A stretch of 64,000 nt of DNA from DASYTH01 sp036002505 (GTDB taxonomy: Bacteria > Actinomycetota > Actinomycetes > Mycobacteriales > Pseudonocardiaceae): assembly GCF_036002505.1 (NCBI RefSeq), contig NZ_DASYTH010000406.1:1-64000 (forward strand). Direction: 5' to 3'. Positions within the stretch are counted from its first letter, which is position 1. The number at the start of each line of letters is the position of its first letter. This document shows, in pieces, positions 43,625 through 52,537 of the stretch. Below the pieces are notes generated by a model that did not search any database, was not told the DNA's origin, and saw nothing but the letters and a program-made list of their open reading frames with translations. Made by a program: the position numbers and the translations under genes.

Positions 43625-44770
43625 ATGTCCAGAATCCGCGTCGACCACGACGGCCTGGCCGCGCCGATCGTCGAGCCCAACCTGGTACGGCGTGCCTCCG
43701 GAACCGTTCCCCTGCTCGGACTGCAGTCGCTCGCCGGAAACCGTGCGGTCAGCCAGGCGCTCGCCGCCAGGACGCTGCAGCGCTGCGGTCCGGGGTCGGA
43801 CTGTGACTGCCCGCCCGAGGAGCGGGCGGCCAAGGAGGCCGCCATGGCCCCGGCGGTCCAGCGCGAGACCGAGGACGCGGGCGCCCAGGCGAGCGCGGGC
43901 GGCGCGGCGGGTGCCCAGTCCACGGCCGCCGGCCCGCAACCGTCCTTCGGGCCGGCCCTGCAGCTACCCGAAGAGCAGGCCCGGACGCTGATCAACGAGT
44001 GCTGCGAGGTGCTCGGTGGGAAGCGCTGGCCCGACACCGGGGCCGCCGTCGCGGCGGGTCCTCCGCCGGCCGGCAGCTCCGTCCAGACCATGCCGGTCGA
44101 GGCGCTCCTCCAGCGCTCCATGACCGTCCAGCGGGCTGGCGGCTACACGGCCAATGTCGAGTTCGGCGTGGTCGGCTCCATCCAGGCGTGCTACGACTTC
44201 TGCACCGGCGACCTCGAGTTGAGCGGCTGGATCTGGACCGGCATCGGCACCCATCTCCCCGTCGTCGGCTGGGTCGGCCCCTACTACTTCAAGGAGGGCC
44301 ACTTCGGCAAGATCAACATCGGCGGCCTGCTCCCCTGTGGCAAGTGTGCCGACGGCTGCGCTCCCGCCCCAGGCGGAAGTCACGGGGGGTGGGGCATCGC
44401 CGGCTTCCCGGTCCACATCAAGACTGGCGACTGGGCGCGGTTCAAGAAGGCCGGCATCGAGATCGGCGTGCTGATCACCCCGCACAGCCGCTGCGACGCG
44501 GACATCGAGGCGATCGTCCTGCTGAACCTACTCGGCTACCTCGGCCCGGCCGGCGCCGCGATCACCCGGTTCGTCGACGGGATCAACCAGATGGGTGCGC
44601 GGTACGGCGTCAACGTGATGCTGGAGTTCGGCCTCCAGGTCAACGGCGGCGGGCACCTGTGCCGGTCGGCCAGCGGCGGGGTGACCGCCGACCACCTCAG
44701 CCTCTGCGGCGGCGGCTATGTCGGTGGTGGTGTCGGACTCTCCCGCGACAAGGGCGCCCTTCCGCACTGA
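43625..44770 (+). CDS. Orphan protein with eCIS-type leader and Gly-rich beta domain
   Basis: A 381-residue protein. The N-terminus carries a pattern typical of proteins linked to extracellular contractile injection systems (eCIS): LLGLQSLAGNRAVSQALAAR, then LQRCGPGSDCDCPPEER, a low-complexity spacer with repeated VQR motifs, and a C-terminal ~220-residue domain rich in Gly and aromatic residues (WIWTGIGTHLPVVGWVG) with clustered Cys (CGKCADGC, and others). The C-terminal domain looks like a beta-barrel or pore-type fold; I know no close family. No eCIS sheath or baseplate genes lie nearby. It is 4 bp from the converging Pat gene. Confidence 0.75.
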   Translation: MSRIRVDHDGLAAPIVEPNLVRRASGTVPLLGLQSLAGNRAVSQALAARTLQRCGPGSDCDCPPEERAAKEAAMAPAVQRETEDAGAQASAGGAAGAQSTAAGPQPSFGPALQLPEEQARTLINECCEVLGGKRWPDTGAAVAAGPPPAGSSVQTMPVEALLQRSMTVQRAGGYTANVEFGVVGSIQACYDFCTGDLELSGWIWTGIGTHLPVVGWVGPYYFKEGHFGKINIGGLLPCGKCADGCAPAPGGSHGGWGIAGFPVHIKTGDWARFKKAGIEIGVLITPHSRCDADIEAIVLLNLLGYLGPAGAAITRFVDGINQMGARYGVNVMLEFGLQVNGGGHLCRSASGGVTADHLSLCGGGYVGGGVGLSRDKGALPH

Positions 44771-44774
44771 CCCC

Positions 44775-47372
44775 TCACGTGGCCCGCAGGCGGCGCGGGC
44801 CGGTGTCGGGGCGGGTGGGTGGTGGGCCGACGGTGATCCGGGCGCCGGTGACGTGGGCGCCGTGCGGGGAGGCGAGGATCGGCTCGAGGGAGAGCCAGCG
44901 GATCTCGGGAAGGTCCTCGGCGAGGGCGTTGACGCGGAGGACGAGGTCGGTGAGGGCGCCGAGGTCGGCGGGTGGGGTGCCGGAGTAGCCGGTCAGCAGC
45001 GGGGCGGCCTTGGGGGTGTGGATCAGGGACTCGGCGTCGGTGTCGGTGAGCGGCACGGCGCGGTAGGCGCGGTCGCCGAGGAGGTCGCTGAGGACGCCGG
45101 AGAGGCCGAAGGACAGCACGGTGCCGAACGAGGGGTCGTCCTGCAGGCCGATGGCGCAGGCGGTTCCCTTGGGCGCCATGCGTTGCACGTAGGCATCGGG
45201 CACACCGGACTCGGCGCGGAGGTCGGTGCAGGCGGTGCGGACGGCGTCGCCGGTGGCGAGGTCGAGGCGGACGCCGGCGAGGTCGGTGCGGCGCCAGAAC
45301 CGTTCGCCGGCGGCCTTCAGCGCGACCGGGTAGCCGAGGGCGCGGGCCGCGGAGACCGCTTCGTCCGGTGTGGACACTCGGCGGTAGGGCACGATCTCGA
45401 TGCCGTAGCAGGCAAGGAGCCTGGTCGCGGTGGGGTCGTCGAGCTCGGTGGTGGCCGCGGCGGTGACGAGGGTGCGGGCGGTGTCGGGGTCGAGGCCGCC
45501 GGGACGGCGCGGCCGGCCGGGTGGGGCGGAGCGCCAGCGGGCGTAGCGGGTGACCCGGGCCAGGGCCAGGGCGGCGCGCTCCGGGCCGGGGTAGGACGGG
45601 ATGCCGAGATCCTCCGGGATTCCTTCCACGGCAAGGAAAGTGGAGACGATGGGCTTGTGCCGGGCGGCGTCGAGCTTGGCCACGACCTCGCGCAGCGTGC
45701 GGGCGTAGTCGGCGCCGGGGACCGCGACCGGGGGGACGAACACCACGATCAGCGCGTCGACTTCCGGGCGGCGCAAGGCGTCCGCGACGGCGGCGGCGAA
45801 CGTGTCGGGGTCGGCCGGCACGCCCACGTCGACCGGGTCGCCGGCGAGCTCGAGCCCCTGGGTGAGCGCGGCGTCCGCGGCGAGCAGGCCGATCGCGGAC
45901 GAGTTGCCCACCACGGCGACCCGCGGGCCGCGCGGAAGGGGTTGGTGGGCAAGGAGAACCGCAGTGTCGAGGAGCTGGCTGAGGGTCTCCACCCGGATCA
46001 CGCCGGACTGCTCGAACAGGGCCTGCACGCTGGACTCGTCCACCGGCACGGACGTCGCGGCCAGCGCCGGCACCATGGCGCTGCGGCCGGACTTGACCGC
46101 GACGATCGGCTTGACCCGGCCCAGCCGGCGCGCCAGCCGGGCGAACTTGCGCGGGTTGCCGAACGACTCCAGGTACAGCAGCACGATGTCGGTGGCCGGG
46201 TCGGTTTCCCAGTACTGCAGCAGATCGTTGCCGGAGACGTCGGCGCGGTTGCCGGCGGAGACGAACGTGGACAGCCCGACCCCGCGCGCCTCGGCGTCGG
46301 CGAGGATGGCGATGCCGAGCGCGCCGGACTGGCAGAAGAAACCGGCCCGGCCGCGGCGGGGCAGGCGCGGCGCCAGCGTCGCGTTGAGCCGCACCGACGG
46401 GTGCGTGTTGAGCACGCCGAGCGCGTTCGGGCCGACCACCCGCATGCCGTGCGCCCGGGCCAGCGTCACCAACTCGTGCTCCACCCCGCCCGACACCACG
46501 ATGAGTGCCTTGACCCCCTTGGCCAGGCACGCGTCCAGCACGTCGTGCACGCTCCCGGCCGGCACCGCGACCACGGCGAGGTCCACCGGATCGGGGATGT
46601 CCAGCACGGTCGGGTACGCGCGCACCCCGCGCACCGAGCGGCGTTCGGAGTTGACCGGGAACACCGGGCCGGCGAAGTTCGCGGCCAGCAGGTTGTCCAG
46701 CACCGCGTAGCCGATCTTGGCCGGGTCCGCGGACGCGCCGATCACCGCCACCGAGCCGGGGTGCAGCAGGTTGTGGACGCTGCGTGCCTCGGCCGCCTGC
46801 TCCCGGGACCGGGCCACCTCGACCGACTCCTCGGTCGGGTCGATGGCGTACTCCAGGTGCAGCACGCCCTCCTCGATCCCGCTGCTGATGCGGGTGTAGC
46901 CGGCCTCGCGGAACACGTTGATCATCTGGGCGTTCTCGGCGAGCACGTCCGCGACGAACCGCCGGACGCCGCGCTCTCTGGCGGCATCGGCCAGGTGCTC
47001 CAGCAGGATCGAGCCGAGGCCGCGCTTCTGGTGCGCGTCCGCGACCACGAACGCGACCTCCGCCGAGTCGGTGTGCTCGATCCGCTCGTAGCGGCCGACC
47101 CCGACGATGTCGTGGCCCAGCAAGGCGATGAACGCGACCCGGTCGTGGTGGTCGACGGTGCTGAACCGGACCAGGTCCCTGGGCGGGATCCGCGGGTACG
47201 GGCCGAAGTAGCGCAGGTACCGGGTGCGGTCGGAGAGCCGGCCGTGGAACGCGACCAGGGCGTCCGCGTCGGCCGGCGTGATCGGTCTCAAATGGACGGT
47301 GCCGCCGTCGGCCAGCACGACGTCGGCCTCCCAGGCCTTCGGGTAGCCGGCCGGGTCAGTCCCGGGGGTCAT
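44775..47372 (-). CDS. pat: GNAT/acyl-CoA-synthetase (NDP-forming)-like protein lysine acetyltransferase
   Basis: An 865-residue fusion: an N-terminal GNAT domain (~15-170, with QKRGLGSILLEHLADAA), then CoA-binding (SVAVIGASADPAKIG), succinyl-CoA-ligase-like (SGALGIAILADAEARG) and ATP-grasp domains. Such Pat/Acs-regulating enzymes acetylate acetyl-CoA synthetase and other proteins. The fused NDP-forming part may be sensory rather than catalytic. ATG 47372 lies inside the end of acuC (17-nt overlap), so the two are a coupled operon. Confidence 0.9.
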   Translation of the reverse strand: MTPGTDPAGYPKAWEADVVLADGGTVHLRPITPADADALVAFHGRLSDRTRYLRYFGPYPRIPPRDLVRFSTVDHHDRVAFIALLGHDIVGVGRYERIEHTDSAEVAFVVADAHQKRGLGSILLEHLADAARERGVRRFVADVLAENAQMINVFREAGYTRISSGIEEGVLHLEYAIDPTEESVEVARSREQAAEARSVHNLLHPGSVAVIGASADPAKIGYAVLDNLLAANFAGPVFPVNSERRSVRGVRAYPTVLDIPDPVDLAVVAVPAGSVHDVLDACLAKGVKALIVVSGGVEHELVTLARAHGMRVVGPNALGVLNTHPSVRLNATLAPRLPRRGRAGFFCQSGALGIAILADAEARGVGLSTFVSAGNRADVSGNDLLQYWETDPATDIVLLYLESFGNPRKFARLARRLGRVKPIVAVKSGRSAMVPALAATSVPVDESSVQALFEQSGVIRVETLSQLLDTAVLLAHQPLPRGPRVAVVGNSSAIGLLAADAALTQGLELAGDPVDVGVPADPDTFAAAVADALRRPEVDALIVVFVPPVAVPGADYARTLREVVAKLDAARHKPIVSTFLAVEGIPEDLGIPSYPGPERAALALARVTRYARWRSAPPGRPRRPGGLDPDTARTLVTAAATTELDDPTATRLLACYGIEIVPYRRVSTPDEAVSAARALGYPVALKAAGERFWRRTDLAGVRLDLATGDAVRTACTDLRAESGVPDAYVQRMAPKGTACAIGLQDDPSFGTVLSFGLSGVLSDLLGDRAYRAVPLTDTDAESLIHTPKAAPLLTGYSGTPPADLGALTDLVLRVNALAEDLPEIRWLSLEPILASPHGAHVTGARITVGPPPTRPDTGPRRLRAT

Positions 47373-48531
47373 CGGGATCCAAGCCGTGCAAGGGAAACAC
47401 CGCGTGCCGGGTGTCCCGGGCGGCGACGTCGGCCGGGTCGGTCGAGGTGGGATCCCAGGGGTCGAACCCGGTCTCCCGGCCGTCGCTCATGGTCTGCGGC
47501 AGCTCCGCGGACGGGGCCAGCTTGAGGACCGTGCCCGTCCACTCGTTCGGGAGCCGCGCGGCCGGGTCCACGTCCCGGTCGAGCACCGTGGCCAGCAGAT
47601 GGGTCCAGGACCGCGGCACCACCCGGAGCAGCTGGTAACCGCCGCCGCCCGCGGCCAGCCACTTGCCGCCGGCATGCTCCTCGGCCAGTGCGCGCAGCGT
47701 CTGGTAGATCGCCCGGTGCCCGTCCACGGACAGGGACAGCTCGGCCAGCGGGTCCTCCTCGTGCGTGTCCACTCCGCACTGGGTCACCAGGATCTGCGGG
47801 CGGAACGCGGCCACCAGCGACGGCACCACCGCGTGGAAGGCCCGCAGCCAGGCCGAATCCTTGGTGTGCGGGGGAAGCGCGACGTTCACCGACAGGCCGG
47901 GAGCGGCCGGCCCACCGGTCTCGTCCGGGAAACCCGTGCCGGGGAACAGGGTCATCGGGTTCTGGTGCAGCGAGATGGTCAGCACCCGCGGGTCGTCGTA
48001 GAACGCGGCCTGCACCCCGTCGCCGTGGTGCACGTCCACGTCGACGTAGGCGACCCGCTCGAACCCGTTGTCCAGCAACCAGGAGATGGCCACGGCCACG
48101 TCGTTGTACACGCAGAACCCGGCCGCCCGGTCGCGCATGGCGTGGTGCAGCCCGCCGGCGATGCTCACCGCCCGGTTGGTCGCGCCGGTCGCGATCTGCC
48201 GCGCGGCCAGCAGTGAGCTGCCCACCACCCGGGCGGACGCCTCGTGCATCCGGTCGAAGATCGGGTTGTCCGGCGTGCCCAACCCGTGCCCGACGTCCCA
48301 GCCGGCCATCGGCGCCTCGCGCACCGCGCTGATGTAGCCGGCGTCGTGGATCCGCTCGATCTCCGGGTCGCTCGCCTCCTCCGGCACCAGCAGCTCCACA
48401 CCGTCCAGCACCCCCAGCGCCGCGGCCAGCCGGACGGTCAGCTCCAGCCGGATCGGATGCAAGGGATGATCGCCGCCGAGGTCGTAGCCCAGCAGCGACG
48501 AATCCCAGACGACGGCGGCTTTCGCACCCAT
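47356..48531 (-). CDS. acuC: AcuC-type protein deacetylase
   Basis: A 391-residue zinc-dependent histone-deacetylase-fold protein: DLGGDHPLHPIRLELT, GLHHAMRDRAAGFCVYNDVA (His-His and active loop), zinc ligands in VDVDVHHGDGVQ and TQCGVDTHEEDPLAELSLS. AcuC removes acetyl groups placed on acetyl-CoA synthetase, so it counteracts Pat, its downstream partner. The two genes together form a switch of acetate metabolism. Confidence 0.95.
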   Translation of the reverse strand: MGAKAAVVWDSSLLGYDLGGDHPLHPIRLELTVRLAAALGVLDGVELLVPEEASDPEIERIHDAGYISAVREAPMAGWDVGHGLGTPDNPIFDRMHEASARVVGSSLLAARQIATGATNRAVSIAGGLHHAMRDRAAGFCVYNDVAVAISWLLDNGFERVAYVDVDVHHGDGVQAAFYDDPRVLTISLHQNPMTLFPGTGFPDETGGPAAPGLSVNVALPPHTKDSAWLRAFHAVVPSLVAAFRPQILVTQCGVDTHEEDPLAELSLSVDGHRAIYQTLRALAEEHAGGKWLAAGGGGYQLLRVVPRSWTHLLATVLDRDVDPAARLPNEWTGTVLKLAPSAELPQTMSDGRETGFDPWDPTSTDPADVAARDTRHAVFPLHGLDPDDPRD

Positions 48532-48570
48532 AGCGAAACCCTAGTCGCGGCCGCGCCGCCCGGCTGACCG

Positions 48571-49563
48571 ATGAGTTTCCGCATCCCGGTCGTCTCCATG
48601 GTCATGACGGGCCACCATGTCACCGTGACCGACGAGCTCACCGAGTCGATGCAGCGGCACCGGCGCGAGCTGCATGTGCACTGCTACCGCATGCTCGGCT
48701 CGTTCGAGGAGGCCGAGGACGTCGTGCAGGAGGTGTTCCTGCGGGCGTGGCGGTCCCGGGACACCTACGCCGGCCGGGCGAGCCTGCGGGCCTGGCTCTA
48801 CCGCATCGCCACCAACGCCTGCCTGGACGTGCTGCGCCGGGAGACCCGCCGCGGCTCGACCAAGGTCGCCGACATGCCGTGGATCTCGCCGTACCCGGAC
48901 CAGCTGCTGGACGAGCTGGCGCCGCCCGACGCCGAGCCGGACGCCCAGCTGATCGCGAAGGAGACCATCGAGCTGGCCTTCCTCGCCGCCATCCAGGTGC
49001 TGCCGCCGCGCCAGCGCGCCGTGGTGATCCTGCGCGACGTGCTGGGCTGGTCCGCCGCCGAGACCGCGTCGTTCATCGACGGCACGGTGGCCGCGGTCAA
49101 CAGCGCGTTGCAGCGGGCCCGGGCGGCGCTGCAGCACCAGTGGCCCGGCGGGCGCCTCGACGCCGCGCCCGCCGCCGAGCCCAGCGAGACCGAGCGCCGC
49201 CTGCTGCAGAGTTACATCGAAGCGCACGAGCGGGCCGACGCCGACCGGCTGATCGAGCTGCTCCGCGACGACGTCCGCCTGTCGATCACGGCCCTGGGCA
49301 CCTGGGACGGTCGGGAGACCGTGGCCGCCGGGCTGAAGGAGGGCATGAACTCGCTCGGCGCCTGGCGGGTGCTGCCGGTCCGGGCGAACCGCCAGCCGGC
49401 CGCGGCCGGGTACCTGCGCCGGTGGGGCGACGACACGTTCCGGGCGTTCGCCATCACGCTGCTGCAGGTCGTGGACGGCGGCCTGAAGGAGATGGCCGCG
49501 TTCGAGCGGCCCGACCTGTTCCCCCTGTTCGGCCTGCCGGCCGTGCTGGAGGACCCTGCCTAG
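48571..49563 (+). CDS. ECF-type sigma factor with SnoaL-like C-terminus (SigG-like)
   Basis: A sigma-70 protein of up to 330 residues. Region 2 is MQRHRRELHVHCYRMLGSFEEAEDVVQEVFLRAW; region 4 is LPPRQRAVVILRDVLGWSAAETAS. The remaining ~130 residues form a SnoaL-like domain (ESYIEAHERADADRLIELL-type), as in TIGR02960/SigG factors with no anti-sigma gene. The start is uncertain: ATG 48571, ATG 48604 or a GTG before TDELTE; little room is left for a promoter beside the divergent acuC. It overlaps the converging sulfurtransferase gene by 4 nt. Confidence 0.9.
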   Translation: MSFRIPVVSMVMTGHHVTVTDELTESMQRHRRELHVHCYRMLGSFEEAEDVVQEVFLRAWRSRDTYAGRASLRAWLYRIATNACLDVLRRETRRGSTKVADMPWISPYPDQLLDELAPPDAEPDAQLIAKETIELAFLAAIQVLPPRQRAVVILRDVLGWSAAETASFIDGTVAAVNSALQRARAALQHQWPGGRLDAAPAAEPSETERRLLQSYIEAHERADADRLIELLRDDVRLSITALGTWDGRETVAAGLKEGMNSLGAWRVLPVRANRQPAAAGYLRRWGDDTFRAFAITLLQVVDGGLKEMAAFERPDLFPLFGLPAVLEDPA

Positions 49564-50429
49564 CCGGGCTCCGGGCCGGTCGCCACCGGGCGTTCGGGGT
49601 CGGTGCACCAGTGCGACCAGGAGCCGGCGTAGAGCGCGGCCGGGGCCTCCCGGGTGGTGACGCCGGCGGCTTCGAGGGCGAGCACGACGGAGGCGGCGGT
49701 GACCCCGGAGCCGCAGTACGCGCCGACCGGTTCCCCTGGCGTGACACCGAGTTCGGCGAACCGCTCGGCGAGCGCGGCGGGTGTGTGCCAGCGGCCGGTC
49801 CCGTCCGTGTGGGCGGCGAACGGGGCGTTCCGGGCGCCGGGGATGTGGCCGGCGCGCGGGTCGACCGGCTCGGTGTCGCCGCGGTAGCGCTCGGGTGCGC
49901 GGGCGTCCAGCAGGGTGCCGGTGCGGGCCAGGGCGGCGGCTCGGCCGGCGGCGAGAACGGGTAGCTGACCGGGGCGGACGTCGATGTCGCCGGGCTCGGG
50001 GTGCGGGGCGTCGGTGCTGACCGCGCGGCCCTCGGCGAGCCAGGCCGCATGACCGCCGTCGAGCACGGCGACGGCGTCGTGACCGGCCCAGCGCAGCAGC
50101 CACCAGGCACGGGCCGCGATGGAGCCGTCGGCGGCGTCGTACACCACCACCAGCCGGTCTGTTGTGACGCCCGCCGCCCGCAGAACTCGTTGCAGGTCGG
50201 CGGGATCCGGCAGCGGGTGGCGACCGCCCGCACCCGGCGGGGCGGCGAGGTCGGTGTCCAGATCCAGGTAGACGGCGCCGGGCAGGTGGCCGGCGGCGTA
50301 CTCGGCGCGGCCGGGTGGACCGCCGAGGCGCCAGCGCACGTCCAGCGGCACCGGCGGGCGCGGGCCGGCCAGCAGCGTGGCCAGACCGGCGGTGGACACC
50401 AGGGGTGAGGTCAGCTCCGGCACCCGCAC
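49560..50429 (-). CDS. sseA: Two-domain thiosulfate/mercaptopyruvate sulfurtransferase
   Basis: A 289-residue enzyme with two rhodanese domains. The C-terminal domain holds the active Cys239 in the loop AYCGSGVTA; the N-terminal domain has VVVYDAADGSIAARAWWLL with Asp in place of Cys, so it is structural. It transfers sulfur from thiosulfate or mercaptopyruvate to cyanide or thiols. GTG 50429 start. It overlaps the sigma gene stop on the opposite strand. Confidence 0.93.
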   Translation of the reverse strand: MRVPELTSPLVSTAGLATLLAGPRPPVPLDVRWRLGGPPGRAEYAAGHLPGAVYLDLDTDLAAPPGAGGRHPLPDPADLQRVLRAAGVTTDRLVVVYDAADGSIAARAWWLLRWAGHDAVAVLDGGHAAWLAEGRAVSTDAPHPEPGDIDVRPGQLPVLAAGRAAALARTGTLLDARAPERYRGDTEPVDPRAGHIPGARNAPFAAHTDGTGRWHTPAALAERFAELGVTPGEPVGAYCGSGVTAASVVLALEAAGVTTREAPAALYAGSWSHWCTDPERPVATGPEPG

Positions 50430-50519
50430 ATTCTTGCCCCACTACGCACGGCGACAGTGCGGCCGGTTTGTCGTCCGGAAGCACTAACATGGACACGGAC
50501 GAAGGGTGAATGGCGCAGT

Positions 50520-50605
50520 GAGCGAGCTTGCGAGCGAACCTATGAGCACTGCCCCGGTCGCCGAGCCTGCGAGGCGACCGGGTCGCCAGCACCGAGCTTG
50601 CGAGG
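50520..50605 (+). promoter_or_regulatory. Repetitive ideR leader with hairpin
   Basis: The leader holds GAGCGAGCTTGCGAGCG (50520-50536), CCGAGCCTGCGAGG (50561-50574) and CCGAGCTTGCGAGG (50592-50605), the last supplying the SD. A perfect 10-bp hairpin, CCCGGTCGCC (50553-50562) with GGCGACCGGG (50573-50582), has the middle copy as its loop. Very similar modules precede xylG (22006-22019 and 22054-22070, reversed). Confidence 0.6.
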
Positions 50606-50612
50606 TGATGGC

Positions 50613-51308
50613 TTGAACGAGCTCATTGACACCACCGAGATGTACCTCCGGACGATCTACGAGCTCGAGGAGGAGGGCGTCGTTCCGCTGCGGGCCCGGA
50701 TCGCCGAACGGCTCGGGCAGAGCGGGCCCACGGTCAGCCAGACCGTCGGGCGGATGGAGCGCGACGGGCTGGTCGTGGTCGCCGGCGACCGGCACCTCGA
50801 GCTCACCGATCATGGCCGGGCGCTGGCCGTCGCCGTGATGCGCAAGCACCGGCTGGCCGAACGCCTGCTGGTGGACGTGATCGGCCTGGAGTGGGAGCAC
50901 GTGCACAGCGAGGCCTGCCGCTGGGAGCACGTGATGAGCGAGGCCGTGGAGCGCAAGCTGGTCAAGCTGCTCGGACACCCCACCACGTCGCCCTACGGCA
51001 ACCCGATCCCCGGCCTGGACCTGCTCGGCGAGGGCGACCCGGCGCCGGGCATCGAGGCCGGCCTGGTCCGGGTGGACGAGGTGGCCAGGCGCGGCGGCGG
51101 CAAGGTGGAGATCCGCCGGATCGCCGAGCACGTGCAGATGGACCCCGACCTGATGGCCGAGCTGCGCGCGGTCGGCGTCATCCCCGGCCGCACCGTCAAC
51201 GTCGGCCCCTCCAAGGGCGACGGCAACAACATCGAGATCGACAACGAGGGCGTCACCGCCCAGCTCGCCCCCACCGTCCTGCACGCCATCCTCGCCGTCG
51301 CCCGATGA
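50613..51308 (+). CDS. ideR: Iron-dependent repressor (DtxR/IdeR family)
   Basis: A 231-residue Fe(II)-dependent repressor: N-terminal wHTH (LRARIAERLGQSGPTVSQTVGRMERDGLV), dimerisation/metal-binding domain (HRLAERLLVDVIG, CRWEHVMSEAVERKLVKLL) and a C-terminal SH3-like domain. It represses siderophore genes and controls iron stores when iron is ample. The start is TTG 50613, giving NELIDTTEMYLRTIYELEEE, which matches IdeR; SD is GAGGTG. ATG of galK overlaps its TGA. Confidence 0.96.
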   Translation: MNELIDTTEMYLRTIYELEEEGVVPLRARIAERLGQSGPTVSQTVGRMERDGLVVVAGDRHLELTDHGRALAVAVMRKHRLAERLLVDVIGLEWEHVHSEACRWEHVMSEAVERKLVKLLGHPTTSPYGNPIPGLDLLGEGDPAPGIEAGLVRVDEVARRGGGKVEIRRIAEHVQMDPDLMAELRAVGVIPGRTVNVGPSKGDGNNIEIDNEGVTAQLAPTVLHAILAVAR

Positions 51309-52474
51309 GCACACCCGCCCGAGCCGCGGAGGAGTTCCGGCGGCTACATGAGCGCGCGCCCGTGGGGGTCTGGTCGGCGCCCGGGCGGGTCAACCTGATC
51401 GGCGAGCACACCGACTACAACGACGGCTTCGTGCTGCCGTTCGCGCTGCCGTTCCGGATCGCGGTGGCGGCGGCCCCGCGCGCCGACGGGCGGCTGGCGG
51501 TTACCACGGTGGGCGACGACGGCGTGCCGCAGCGGGTCGAGCCGGTGCCGGTGGACGCCCTCGAGCCGGGCGCGGTCACCGGCTGGGCCGCCTACCCGTC
51601 CGGGGTCGCCTGGGTGCTGCGGGACAACGGCGTGCGGGCCGGGGCCGACCTGGTGATCGTCGGCGATGTTCCGGCCGGCGCCGGCCTGTCGTCCTCGCAC
51701 GCGCTGCAGTGCGCCACGGCGCTGGCCCTGCTCGGGCTGGCCGGCATCGAGCTGGACGCGGCCGGCGCCCCGAGCCGCCCGGAGATCGCGGCCTGGGTGC
51801 AGCGCTCGGAGAACGAGTTCGTCGGGGTGCCGACCGGGCTGCTCGACCAGACCGCGTCGCTGTGCTGCGTCTCCGCGCATGTGCTGTTCCTGGACGTCCG
51901 GACCGGCGCCATGGAGCAGATCCCGCTGGACGCGCCGGCCGGCGGGCTGGAGCTGCTGGTCGTGGACACCCGCGCGCGGCACTCGCACGGCGACTCCGGC
52001 TACCGCGACCGGCGCCGCGGCTGCGAGCACGCGGCCGAGCTGCTCGGCGTGCCGGCGCTGCGCGACGTCGGCCAGGAGGCGCTCGACCGCGCCGAGCTGC
52101 CGCCCGAGCTGCGCCGGCTGGTGCGGCACGTGGTCACAGAGAACGAGCGGGTGCTGCACACCGTCGAACTGCTGCGGGCCGGCAAGCTCCCCGAGATCGG
52201 ACCGCTGCTCACCGAGTCGCACACCAGCCTCGCCCGGGACTACCGGGTGAGCTGCCTCGAGCTCGACCAGGCCGTCGAGTCCGCCCTCGGCGCCGGCGCG
52301 CTGGGCGCCCGGATGACCGGCGGCGGGTTCGGCGGCTCGGCCATCGCGCTGGTCGACGCCGCGGCTGTGGACGAGGTCGGCGCCGCGGTGACCGCGGCGT
52401 TCGCCCGGCGGGGGTTCGCCCCGCCCCGGCTCTTCCCCACGGTGCCCTCCGCGGGTGCCGGGCGCGACCGGTGA
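51305..52474 (+). CDS. galK: Galactokinase
   Basis: A 389-residue GHMP kinase: APGRVNLIGEHTDYNDGFV (substrate), GDVPAGAGLSSSHALQ (ATP loop) and ARMTGGGFGGSAIALV near the C-terminus. It phosphorylates galactose at C1 in the Leloir pathway. ATG 51305 overlaps the ideR stop, an unusual coupling of an iron repressor to sugar use. galE follows 63 bp downstream. Confidence 0.95.
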   Translation: MSTPARAAEEFRRLHERAPVGVWSAPGRVNLIGEHTDYNDGFVLPFALPFRIAVAAAPRADGRLAVTTVGDDGVPQRVEPVPVDALEPGAVTGWAAYPSGVAWVLRDNGVRAGADLVIVGDVPAGAGLSSSHALQCATALALLGLAGIELDAAGAPSRPEIAAWVQRSENEFVGVPTGLLDQTASLCCVSAHVLFLDVRTGAMEQIPLDAPAGGLELLVVDTRARHSHGDSGYRDRRRGCEHAAELLGVPALRDVGQEALDRAELPPELRRLVRHVVTENERVLHTVELLRAGKLPEIGPLLTESHTSLARDYRVSCLELDQAVESALGAGALGARMTGGGFGGSAIALVDAAAVDEVGAAVTAAFARRGFAPPRLFPTVPSAGAGRDR

Positions 52475-52537
52475 TTCACCTCCTTGCAGAATGCCCCGGG
52501 TAGGGGGTGTGCCGGTGTCAAGGAATCGAGGCTTGCG

